From the NCBI RefSeq assembly GCF_018141105.1, contig NZ_CP054839.1, forward strand, positions 5,270,001-5,334,000: DNA of 64,000 nucleotides. Reading direction: 5' to 3'. A model generated the notes under the pieces. It was given only the letters and a program-made list of their open reading frames with translations, made no database searches and had not been told where the DNA came from. The position numbers and the translations under genes were made by a program. Below are positions 8,139 to 15,262 of this stretch, piece after piece (the first letter of the stretch is position 1; each line of letters begins with the position of its first letter). This stretch comes from Saccharopolyspora erythraea. GTDB lineage: Bacteria; Actinomycetota; Actinomycetes; Mycobacteriales; Pseudonocardiaceae.

Positions 8139-8645
8139 ATGCGGCGGGTGAGCGCGTACCAGTCCGACGGTTGGAGCGACTTCGGGGTGGCGACGGCCGG
8201 CGCGGGCGCCGCGCTGGCGGGTCTGCTGTTCGTGTCGCTGTCGATCAACCTCCAGCGCATCCTCGCCGGGAACCGGCTCACCGCGCGGGCGGCGCACACC
8301 CTGGTCCTGCTCGGCGTTCCCCTGGTCACCGCTCTGCTGCTGCTGATCCCCGGGCAGGATGCGGCCGCCCTGGGATCGGAGCTGCTGGCGACCGGCGCCG
8401 TCACCGGCGGGTGGCTGTTCTGGCTCAACCGCCCCTGGTTGCGCGCTCCGGAGCAGTCCCTCGTGGCGTGGTTCCTCGGTGCGGCGGCACCGTCAGCGCT
8501 GCTGTCGCTCTCGCTCGCGCTGGCCGGCTTCGGCACGCTGACCGGCACGCTCGGCGGCCTCTACTGGCTACCGGTCGGCGTCATCGCCGGACTGGTGGCC
8601 GCGATGCTCAACGCCTGGGTGCTGCTGGTGGAGATCCTGCGCTGA
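8139..8645 (+). CDS. Small polytopic membrane protein of unknown function
   Basis: A 168-residue membrane protein with about five hydrophobic helices: FGVATAGAGAALAGLLFVSL, TLVLLGVPLVTALLLLIPG, LLATGAVTGGWLFWL, then two more including YWLPVGVIAGLVAAML. Similar actinobacterial proteins (DGWSDFGVATAGAGAALAGLLFVSLSIN-type start) are annotated only as hypothetical or loosely as FtsH modulators, which I would not trust. GTG 8148 is an alternative start that gives a cleaner N-terminus (VSAYQSDGWSDF). It starts 63 bp after the DUF5872-like gene on the same strand and converges with the transporter gene, whose stop is 13 bp away. Confidence 0.6.
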   Translation: MRRVSAYQSDGWSDFGVATAGAGAALAGLLFVSLSINLQRILAGNRLTARAAHTLVLLGVPLVTALLLLIPGQDAAALGSELLATGAVTGGWLFWLNRPWLRAPEQSLVAWFLGAAAPSALLSLSLALAGFGTLTGTLGGLYWLPVGVIAGLVAAMLNAWVLLVEILR

Positions 8646-8657
8646 GCACGGCATCCG

Positions 8658-9950
8658 TCACGAGGTCGGCAGCACGGCGACCGACCAGGCCAGCACCGGC
8701 GCCACCAGCACGACCAGCCCGCCATAGGCCAGCATCCGCCGCTGGAACCGCTGCTTGTCGACCACCCTCGCCTGCGCCAGGACGATGATGCCGTTGGTCG
8801 AGAACGGGCTGACGTCCACGACGGTCGAGCAGAAGCCGAGGGCGACGACGAACCCGGCGGCGCCGATGCCGCCGAGCTCGAGCAGCGGCAACGCCAGCGG
8901 CAGCGCGATGCCCAGCGTGCCGATGGACGAGCCGAACGCCGAGAGCACCGCCACCGCCAGGCACAGCAGCAGCGCGGCGAGCACGGGCGAGCCGAGCGCC
9001 GCCGCGCCCTCGCCGAGCAGCGCCAGTGTGCCGTTCTCCTTCAGCACCGCCATGTAGGTGAGCATCCCGCACACCAGTAGCACCGCCGACCAGGCGACGT
9101 CCTTCATCGAGTCCTGGTGCCGGTTCGGCGAGACCAGCAGCAGGGCGCTTCCCACCACGAACGCGGTGACCCCCACATCGGCTCCCAGCAATCCCGACAC
9201 CAGCAGCACCGCCATCCCGGCCAGCGTCAGCACCCGGCGCGGGGTCACCGGCACCGCGCGCAGCACGCCGGTACCGGCCACCGGCGGCGCCAGCGTGGCC
9301 GCGCCTCCCCCGCCCGCCGGCTCGACTTCACCGACCGCGCCGACGCGGTCGTCCTCCGGTTTCAGCAGGTCGCGCCCGAGCACGAGGAACAGCACCACCG
9401 CGAACGCGACGTTGAGCGCGAACGGCACGGCGAACAGCAGCAGCGGGGACACGTCGAGCCCCGCGCGGGCGACCATGCCCGTGGTGAACGCCCCGTAGAC
9501 GGTGATGGGCGAGAACGCGGCGGACAACGCGCCGTGGCTGAGCATCATGCCCATCAGCAGCGGGTTGATGCGGTAGCGCTCCGCGACGGGCATCGCGACC
9601 GGGGCGAGCATCCCGACGGCCAGCACCGAGCCGAGCGACATCAGCACCGCCGCCAGCGCGAACATCAGCCACACCACCGCCCACCGGCGCCCCCGCACCA
9701 GGCGCAGCGAGGCCGACACCACCAGGTCGATCGTGCCGTTGACCCGGGCCACCCCGAACAACAGTGTGATGCCGACGACCAGCACGAAGACGTCTCCGGG
9801 GAAGAACCCCAGCACCGCCTCGATCCCGACCCCCGACAGGGCACCGACCAGGAACGCCGCCAGGAAGGCGACTATCCCCATGTTCACCGGCGTCGTGGTG
9901 GCCACGACGAAGACGGCGACGAGCACGAGCAGCGACAACGCATGGACCAT
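8658..9950 (-). CDS. MatC/SLC13-type dicarboxylate transporter
   Basis: A 430-residue integral membrane carrier with about 11-12 helices. The N-terminal half (VNMGIVAFLAAFLVGALSG; GDVFVLVVGITLLFGVARVN) is characteristic of the MatC_N (malonate/dicarboxylate carrier) group within the ion transporter superfamily. A second half follows a Gly/Ala/Pro-rich cytoplasmic linker near residue 220 and contains SSIGTLGIALPLALPLL and VVDVSPFSTNG, a repeat of the substrate-binding hairpin. It probably takes up a dicarboxylate. It is the last gene of the minus-strand set CoA transferase - lyase - transporter, 102 bp after the lyase. Context suggests a C5-C6 branched dicarboxylate (HMG, citramalate or itaconate-like). 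The exact substrate is inference. Confidence 0.8.
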   Translation of the reverse strand: MVHALSLLVLVAVFVVATTTPVNMGIVAFLAAFLVGALSGVGIEAVLGFFPGDVFVLVVGITLLFGVARVNGTIDLVVSASLRLVRGRRWAVVWLMFALAAVLMSLGSVLAVGMLAPVAMPVAERYRINPLLMGMMLSHGALSAAFSPITVYGAFTTGMVARAGLDVSPLLLFAVPFALNVAFAVVLFLVLGRDLLKPEDDRVGAVGEVEPAGGGGAATLAPPVAGTGVLRAVPVTPRRVLTLAGMAVLLVSGLLGADVGVTAFVVGSALLLVSPNRHQDSMKDVAWSAVLLVCGMLTYMAVLKENGTLALLGEGAAALGSPVLAALLLCLAVAVLSAFGSSIGTLGIALPLALPLLELGGIGAAGFVVALGFCSTVVDVSPFSTNGIIVLAQARVVDKQRFQRRMLAYGGLVVLVAPVLAWSVAVLPTS

Positions 9951-10052
9951 GGCCGACCTGTTCCGGTCACGCGAACCCGGGACAGGCGCCGGGCGACGTC
10001 ACCATTGACGTAGGAACTGTTCGCGGTGGGGTCGAAAGAGCGGTTCGCGGGA

Positions 10053-10919
10053 CTAGGAGGATGTGGGGCAGCTTCGCCCGCGCGCCAGCGCCTCGCGCAC
10101 GAGCGCGACCGCCTCGGCGAGCGCGTGTTCGTCGACGCCGGTGGGGATGCCGCGCGCGTGCAGGTGCGCGACCAGTTGTTCGGTGGCGATGTTGCCGTGC
10201 GCGCCCGGCGCGAACGGGCAGCCCCCGTAACCGCCTGCGGCGCTGTCGAAGCGCGCGACGCCCAGCTCCAGAGCGGCGTCCACTGTGTCCAGTGCCTGGC
10301 CGTGGGCGTTGTGCAGGTGCAGGGAGAGCTCGACGTCGGGAAGCGCGTCGCGGACGACGTCCAGCGAACGCACCACCTGCCGCGGGGTCGCGGTGCCGAG
10401 GGTGTCGGCCAACCCGATCCGGGTGATGCCCATGCCCGCGAACCGCTGCGCGATGGCGAGCAGCCGCCGGGGTTCTATGTCGCCGTCGAAGGGGCACACG
10501 AACGCGGTGGCGATCCCCGCCGCGAACCGCGTCCCCGGGTGCGCGGCGACGACCTCCGCGGCCTCCTGCAGCGCCTGCTCGACGCCGCGACCCGCGTTCG
10601 CGCGGCTGTGCCCCTGCCCCGCCGACGCGACCAGGGTGACCTCCCCCGCTCCGGCGGCCACGGCCCTGCGCACCCCCCGCGCGTTGAGCGCCAGCGCGCT
10701 GTAGCGGACGCCGTCCCGGTGCGGCAGCGCGGCGAACACCTCCTCCGCGCCCGCCATCTGCGGCACCCGCGCGGGGTTGACGAACGAGACCGCCTCGATC
10801 TCGCGCAACCCGGCGGCCACCAGCGCCGCCGCGATCGCGATCCGGTCGCCGACCTCGACCACGACCGGCTCGTCCTGCAGCCCGTCGCGCATCACGACCT
10901 CGGTGACGGTGACCACCAC
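10053..10919 (-). CDS. HMG-CoA lyase family protein
   Basis: A 288-residue TIM-barrel lyase of the DRE-TIM/HMGL-like family, predicted to split a 3-hydroxy-3-methylacyl-CoA (HMG-CoA to acetoacetate and acetyl-CoA, or citramalyl-CoA). Visible are VVMRDGLQDEP (metal-binding Asp/Arg), EAVSFVNPARVPQM and GLADTLGTATP. The metal histidines HLHNAHGQALDTVDAAL and the cysteine-loop signature GGYGGCPFAPGAHGN are also present. GTG 10919 is chosen because GGGAGGT lies 8 nt upstream and it begins one base after the stop of the CoA-transferase gene, giving tight coupling. Length is typical for bacterial members. Isopropylmalate synthases, which share the fold, are longer. Confidence 0.88.
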   Translation of the reverse strand: MVVTVTEVVMRDGLQDEPVVVEVGDRIAIAAALVAAGLREIEAVSFVNPARVPQMAGAEEVFAALPHRDGVRYSALALNARGVRRAVAAGAGEVTLVASAGQGHSRANAGRGVEQALQEAAEVVAAHPGTRFAAGIATAFVCPFDGDIEPRRLLAIAQRFAGMGITRIGLADTLGTATPRQVVRSLDVVRDALPDVELSLHLHNAHGQALDTVDAALELGVARFDSAAGGYGGCPFAPGAHGNIATEQLVAHLHARGIPTGVDEHALAEAVALVREALARGRSCPTSS

Positions 10920-10920
10920 G

Positions 10921-12204
10921 TCACACCACCTCCCGCGCCCGGTAGGCGGCGAGCCGCTCGGCGTCGATGCCGAGCAGACCACCCAGCACCTCGTCGGTGT
11001 GCTCGCCCAGGTCCGGCCCGACCCAGCGCACCTGGCCCGGCGCGCCGGGCAGCCGCGGCACCACGCCCGGGAACCTGACCTCCTCCGGCTCGTCATCCAC
11101 GACGACAGGCATCGGGCGCAGCATGCCGCGCTCCCGGTAGTGCTCGTCCTCGGCGATCGCGCGGGCGTCGCAGACCGGTCCCGCCGGTACTCCGGCATCG
11201 GCCAGCACCGACACCGCCTCGGCCGCGGTGCGCTCGCTCGTCCACTTGGTGATGGCGGCGTCGAGCTCCCGCTCGCGTGCGTAGCGGGCGTCGCCGTCGG
11301 CCAGGGACGCGTCGGCGGCGAGGTCCGCCCGGCCGACCGCGGTCATCAGCCGTGCGAAGGCGCCGCTGGAGTTGCCCGCGATCACGACGGACGCGCCGTC
11401 GGAAGTCGGGTAGACACCACTGGGCACGACGCCGGGGAGGTTGCCCGCGGTGCGCTCGCGCACCATCCCGTAGGCGTCGTACTCGGGCACCAGCGACTCC
11501 ACCGCCATGAACACCGACTCGTAGAGGGCGACGTCGGCGACCCGCGGCCCCGGATGCGGACGGCCTTTTTCCTTGGCCAGCAACAACACCAGGGCACCGA
11601 CCGCGCCGTGCAGCCCGGCCAGCACGTCGCCGACCGGAGCCGCGGGCCGGACCGGCGGTCGGTCGGCGTGCCCGGTGATCTGGCGCAGGCCGCCGAAAGC
11701 CTCGGCCACCCCGCCGAACCCGGCGCGCTCGCGGTACGGACCGGTTTGGCCGTAGCCGGAGATGCGGACCAGCACGACCTCGGGGTTCGCCGCGGTGAGC
11801 TCGCCGGGGCCCATGCCCCATCGCTCCAGCGTCCCAGGACGGAAGTTCTCCACGACGACGTCGCAGTGGCGCACCAGGTCGAGCGCGATGGCCCTGCCCT
11901 CCGGCGTGCGCAGGTCCAGGGTCACCGACTTCTTGTTGCGCGCCATGGTCCGGAACATCATCGAGGTCCCCCCGCGCGGGCGCCGCCAGCCGCGCAGCTC
12001 GTCGCCCGATCCCGGCTTCTCGATCTTGACCACCTCGGCGCCGAAGTCGGCGAACAAGCGGGTGGCGAACGGTGCCGCGATGAAGTTGCCCAGTTCCAGC
12101 ACGCGGATGTCCGAGAGCAGTCCCGGCTCGCCCGGTCCGGCCGCGGGCCCCGCGTCCGCTCCGGCGCCCGCCTCGGTTCCGCACTCGGTTTCGATGTCGA
12201 CCAC
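10921..12204 (-). CDS. CaiB/BaiF family (type III) CoA transferase
   Basis: A 427-residue family III CoA transferase that moves CoA between carboxylic acids. It starts its domain with LSDIRVLELGNFIAAPFATR. The conserved GAEVVKIEKPGSGDELRGW, KKSVTLDLRTPEGRAIALDLV, DVVVENFRPGTLERWGMG and the catalytic-Asp region (SPAPVGDVLAGLHGA-like, here RPAAPVGDVLAGLHGAV) follow. GTG 12204 follows GAAGGGG. The first 30 residues are a low-complexity Ala/Gly/Glu extension. With the HMG-CoA-lyase homologue one base downstream and a dicarboxylate carrier next, a pathway acid import - CoA activation - C-C cleavage is the likely role. Confidence 0.88.
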   Translation of the reverse strand: MVDIETECGTEAGAGADAGPAAGPGEPGLLSDIRVLELGNFIAAPFATRLFADFGAEVVKIEKPGSGDELRGWRRPRGGTSMMFRTMARNKKSVTLDLRTPEGRAIALDLVRHCDVVVENFRPGTLERWGMGPGELTAANPEVVLVRISGYGQTGPYRERAGFGGVAEAFGGLRQITGHADRPPVRPAAPVGDVLAGLHGAVGALVLLLAKEKGRPHPGPRVADVALYESVFMAVESLVPEYDAYGMVRERTAGNLPGVVPSGVYPTSDGASVVIAGNSSGAFARLMTAVGRADLAADASLADGDARYARERELDAAITKWTSERTAAEAVSVLADAGVPAGPVCDARAIAEDEHYRERGMLRPMPVVVDDEPEEVRFPGVVPRLPGAPGQVRWVGPDLGEHTDEVLGGLLGIDAERLAAYRAREVV

Positions 12205-12232
12205 GAACAGCCCCTTCGCGTCTTTATCAAAT

Positions 12233-12259
12233 AACGAGAATGCTTGCTCGTTTTACGAG
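12233..12259. promoter_or_regulatory. Overlapping palindromes upstream of the CoA-transferase operon
   Basis: Two dyads share an arm: AACGAG-8 nt-CTCGTT (12233-12252) and CTCGT-TTT-ACGAG (12247-12259). They lie 29-55 bp upstream of the CoA-transferase start in an AT-richer patch. The upstream gene on the same strand encodes an IclR regulator. IclR proteins bind imperfect palindromes of about this size, so this is a candidate operator of the catabolic operon. No consensus match is claimed. Confidence 0.45.
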
Positions 12260-12464
12260 AAGGAAGGTACGGCGCGACGATCCCGAGGGCAAGAGGCGGT
12301 TTCTCGGCGCGGGCGCGGCCGGCGCGCGGTGGCGGCGCGACCACCGGGGGTCGCGCCGCCAGAGGCGGAGGTGAGCAAGGGCGGCGGCCGCGGGACGGTT
12401 CGGAGCCGGCTGCGCGATCGCCGGGACGCGCGGCGCGGCGGGCGCGCGGCCTTCGGGCCGCCCT

Positions 12465-12517
12465 GACTCAGCCGCGGGCACGCAACTCCGGGCGCTTCGA
12501 CTCAGCCGCGGGCACGC
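12465..12517. repeat. 34-bp-spaced direct repeats in a non-coding stretch
   Basis: The 19-mer GACTCAGCCGCGGGCACGC occurs at 12465-12483 and again at 12499-12517. Degenerate CTCAGCC / CTCGGGCTCACC units continue to about 12660. The whole interval 12263-12666 (404 bp) between the CoA-transferase promoter and the end of the IclR gene shows no credible gene. Low-complexity GC-rich frames there lack homology cues. The origin of the repeats is unknown. Confidence 0.55.
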
Positions 12518-12666
12518 GACCCGGACACTTGGGCTCAGCCGCCGACACCTCCGCCGACTCAGCCTCACCAGCAGGCGCACGACTCGGCCCGCTCAGGCTC
12601 ACCGACGAGCGCGGCTCCTCCGCCCACTCGGGCTCACCGTCGAGTACGCGAGCCCAGCCGCGCAGG

Positions 12667-13302
12667 TCAGCGGCTGCGGAGCGCTTCCTCCAGCCGTTCG
12701 GCCGCCGCGACCACGAGCGCGCCCCACTGCGCGCCGGGACCTTCCGCGCGGACGCGCGAGACGGGTGCGGCGACGCACACCGCCGCGACGATCTCCGTCG
12801 CGTAGTGCACCGGGGCCGACACCGAGCAAAGCCCCGGCGTGCGCACGGAAACGCTCTCGAACCACCGCCGCGACGACTCGCCCGGCTCCTCGGTCAGCGC
12901 CTGCGCCGCGGACCCCTTGGCCGACAGCGGCAGCGCGGTGCCGACGGGCAACGACGCCCGCAGCTCCGAGGTCGACTCGACGCAGGCCAGGCAAAGCCGC
13001 GAGTCACCTCGCGGCACCCACACCTGCGCCGTCTCACCGGTCTCCCGCCGCAACTCCTCCAGCACCGGCGACGCCGCCGCGGCCAGTGCGGTGGAGGCGA
13101 ACCTGGAGCCGACGTGGTGGCGGCCCTCGGCGTCGCGGAACAGCAGGCCGTGCACGACCATCGCGGCGGCCAGCCGGTGCACGGTGGGCACCGCCAGCCC
13201 GAGGTGGCGGGCCAGTTCGCTGGCACCCATCGGCCGCGCCTCGACCGCGTCGAGGATGGCGACCACGCGGTCGAGCACGCCGACCCCGGTCGCTCGGCGC
13301 AC
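12667..13302 (-). CDS. IclR-family transcriptional regulator
   Basis: A winged-helix regulator of about 211 residues. The N-terminal HTH is clear (GVLDRVVAILDAVEARPMGA, ELARHLGLAVPTVHRLAAAM) and is followed by the IclR effector domain (LEELRRETGETAQVWV; GTALPLSAKGSAAQAL; TPGLCSVSAPVHYATEIVAA). GTG 13302 is chosen because GGAG lies 8 nt upstream. A leaderless start at GTG 13332, after a TAGTGT, is the alternative and adds 10 residues. It sits upstream of, and parallel to, the CoA transferase/lyase/transporter genes and probably represses them until a pathway acid is present. The effector domain is slightly shorter than in well-studied members. Confidence 0.85.
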   Translation of the reverse strand: MRRATGVGVLDRVVAILDAVEARPMGASELARHLGLAVPTVHRLAAAMVVHGLLFRDAEGRHHVGSRFASTALAAAASPVLEELRRETGETAQVWVPRGDSRLCLACVESTSELRASLPVGTALPLSAKGSAAQALTEEPGESSRRWFESVSVRTPGLCSVSAPVHYATEIVAAVCVAAPVSRVRAEGPGAQWGALVVAAAERLEEALRSR

Positions 13303-13482
13303 GACCCCTTCTCCACCGCCCGCGTCGCCCACAACGACACACTAACCACCCCGCCGCTCCGCGCCGCGCCGCGGATCACCGCCGCGCGCCCGCTCCGCCA
13401 CCTGGCCGAAGGCGCGGAGCCGTCCGGCGGGCGTCAGAATCGGGCGGTGCGCCCCGAACCGGGCCCTGGTGGACAACATCTT

Positions 13483-13501
13483 TTAGAGTAGGCTTACCTA
13501 A
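13483..13501 (+). promoter_or_regulatory. DtxR/IdeR-type iron box before the siderophore exporter
   Basis: TTAGAGTAGGCTTACCTAA matches the 19-bp actinobacterial iron-box consensus TTAGGTTAGGCTAACCTAA at 16 of 19 positions by hand. It lies about 80 bp upstream of the ABC exporter start, where binding of the Fe(II)-loaded repressor would block transcription. The rest of the 13333-13579 gap shows no gene. Confidence 0.85.
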
Positions 13502-13579
13502 CACTTGGGCCTTGTGCACTGAGACCTCGGTGCCCCCGCCAGCGGGGCCAGGCGATGAGCGGAGTCAGGAGGTGGTGGG

Positions 13580-15262
13580 GTGCGCACCGGGGTGTCATCC
13601 GGCCGCGAAGTGCTGAAGAATGCCATGTCCGGGCAGAAGCGGTTCCTCGTCGGGTCCTCGCTGCTGGCGAGCGGTCACCAGGCTGGTGAGGCGCTGGTGC
13701 CGGTGCTCATCGGCGTGGTGATCGACCAGGCCGTCGCAGGCGGCTCGGTCGGAGACCTCGCCATCTGGCTGGGCGCGCTCGCCGCCACGTTCGCGGCGCT
13801 GTCGAGCTGCTACCGGTTCGCCGTCCGCGCGTCCGAGCGGGCCGCCGAGCAGTCCGCGCACGACATCCGAACCGAGCTGAGCCGCCGGGTCCTCGACCCC
13901 CGCGGCGGCGCCGAGGCGGGCCACCTGCCCGGTGCGCTGGTGAGCATCGCCACCGAGGACGCGCGCCGCGTCGGCGCGATCGCCTCGGCGGTGCCGTTCG
14001 GTGTCTCGGCGCTGGCGGGCGTGGCCGTGACGGCCGTGGTGCTGCTGCGGATGTCGGTCCCGCTCGGCCTGCTGATCCTGCTCGGCGCACCGCCCCTGCT
14101 GTGGCTGATCCACCTGGTCGGCAAGCCGCTGGAGCGCCGCAGCGGGCTGGAGCAGCAGCGGGCCGCCGACGCCTCCGGCATCGCCGCCGACCTGGTGGGC
14201 GGGCTGCGGATCCTCAAGGGCATCGGCGCGGAGTCCGCGGCGATCGCCCGCTACCACCGCACCAGTCGCGACTCGCTGGACGCGAGCGTGCGCTCGGCCA
14301 GCGCCCGCGCCTGGCACAACGGCGCGATCCTGGCCATGAACGGCGTGTTCATCGCCGTCGTCGCGCTGGTCGGCGGCAGGCTGGCCGCCGGCGGCGCTCT
14401 CAGCGTCGGCGAGCTGGTGTCCGCGGTGGGGCTCGCGCAGTTCCTGCTCGGGCCCCTGTCGATCTTCACCATGGTCAACGCCCGCCTGGCGCAGGGCCGC
14501 GCCTCGGCGGCGCGGGTCGCCGCGGTGCTCGCCGCCCCGCACGCCGTCGCGGCGGGTACCGAGCGGCTGCCGGAGCCGGTACGCGGCCGCGTCCGGTTCT
14601 GCGGTGTCAGCCACGCCGCCCTCACCGGAGCCGACTTCGACATCGCCGCCGGCGAGCTGGTCGGGGTGGTCACCACGTCCCCGGCGACCGCGACCGCGCT
14701 GCTGGAATGCCTTTCCCGGGACGTGGACCCGGCTTCCGGCTCGGTCGAGCTCGACGGTGTCGCGCTGTCCTGCCTTGACCCCGCCGAGGCCCGTGGCGCG
14801 CTGCTGGTCGCCGCGCACGACGCCGACCTGTTCGAGGGCAGCGTGCTGGACAACGTGCGCTGCGAGTCCGAGCGCGACAGCGCACCGGCGATCCGCGCCG
14901 CAGGCGTCGACGAGGTGGCGCGGGCGCTGCCGGACGGCCTCGACACCGCGCTGACCGAGCGCGGCCACTCGCTGTCGGGCGGCCAGCGCCAGCGGGTCGC
15001 GCTCGCCCGGGCGCTGGCCGCCGATCCGCCCGTGCTGGTGGTGCACGACCCGACGACCGCGGTGGACGCGGTGACCGAGGCGCGCATCGCCGCCGGGATC
15101 CGCGAGGTCCGCCGCTCCCGCACGACCGTCCTGGTCACCACGAGCCCGGCGCTGCTGGCGGTCACCGACCGCGTGCTGGTGCTCGACGGGACGTCGGTGC
15201 GCCAAGGCCACCACAGCGAACTGGTCGACGACGAGAACTACCGCACGGCGGTACTGGCATGA
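13580..15262 (+). CDS. Siderophore-cluster ABC exporter subunit with degenerate ATPase (TMD-NBD)
   Basis: A 560-residue half-transporter: six helices (residues ~20-300) fused to a nucleotide-binding domain. The NBD is unusual. The Walker A position reads GVVTTSPATATALLE (~361) with no GxxGxGK(S/T). Walker B is VLVVHDPTTAVD, with the catalytic Glu replaced by Pro, and the H-loop His is Thr (VLVTTSP). The signature LSGGQRQRVALARAL (~464) is perfect. It can therefore bind a partner's ATP but not hydrolyse its own. The partner gene overlaps its stop (ATGA). GTG 13580 has AGGAGGT 6 nt upstream. Position behind an iron box and next to the NRPS operon suggests export of the siderophore. Erythrochelin papers describe ABC transporter genes here; letters not assigned. 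Confidence 0.85.
   Translation: MRTGVSSGREVLKNAMSGQKRFLVGSSLLASGHQAGEALVPVLIGVVIDQAVAGGSVGDLAIWLGALAATFAALSSCYRFAVRASERAAEQSAHDIRTELSRRVLDPRGGAEAGHLPGALVSIATEDARRVGAIASAVPFGVSALAGVAVTAVVLLRMSVPLGLLILLGAPPLLWLIHLVGKPLERRSGLEQQRAADASGIAADLVGGLRILKGIGAESAAIARYHRTSRDSLDASVRSASARAWHNGAILAMNGVFIAVVALVGGRLAAGGALSVGELVSAVGLAQFLLGPLSIFTMVNARLAQGRASAARVAAVLAAPHAVAAGTERLPEPVRGRVRFCGVSHAALTGADFDIAAGELVGVVTTSPATATALLECLSRDVDPASGSVELDGVALSCLDPAEARGALLVAAHDADLFEGSVLDNVRCESERDSAPAIRAAGVDEVARALPDGLDTALTERGHSLSGGQRQRVALARALAADPPVLVVHDPTTAVDAVTEARIAAGIREVRRSRTTVLVTTSPALLAVTDRVLVLDGTSVRQGHHSELVDDENYRTAVLA

Noticed and set aside
12227-12580. 117-codon minus-strand frame in the repeat region
   Set aside because: Arg/Pro/Ala-rich, no start signal, and overlaps the operator and direct repeats; composition is non-coding.
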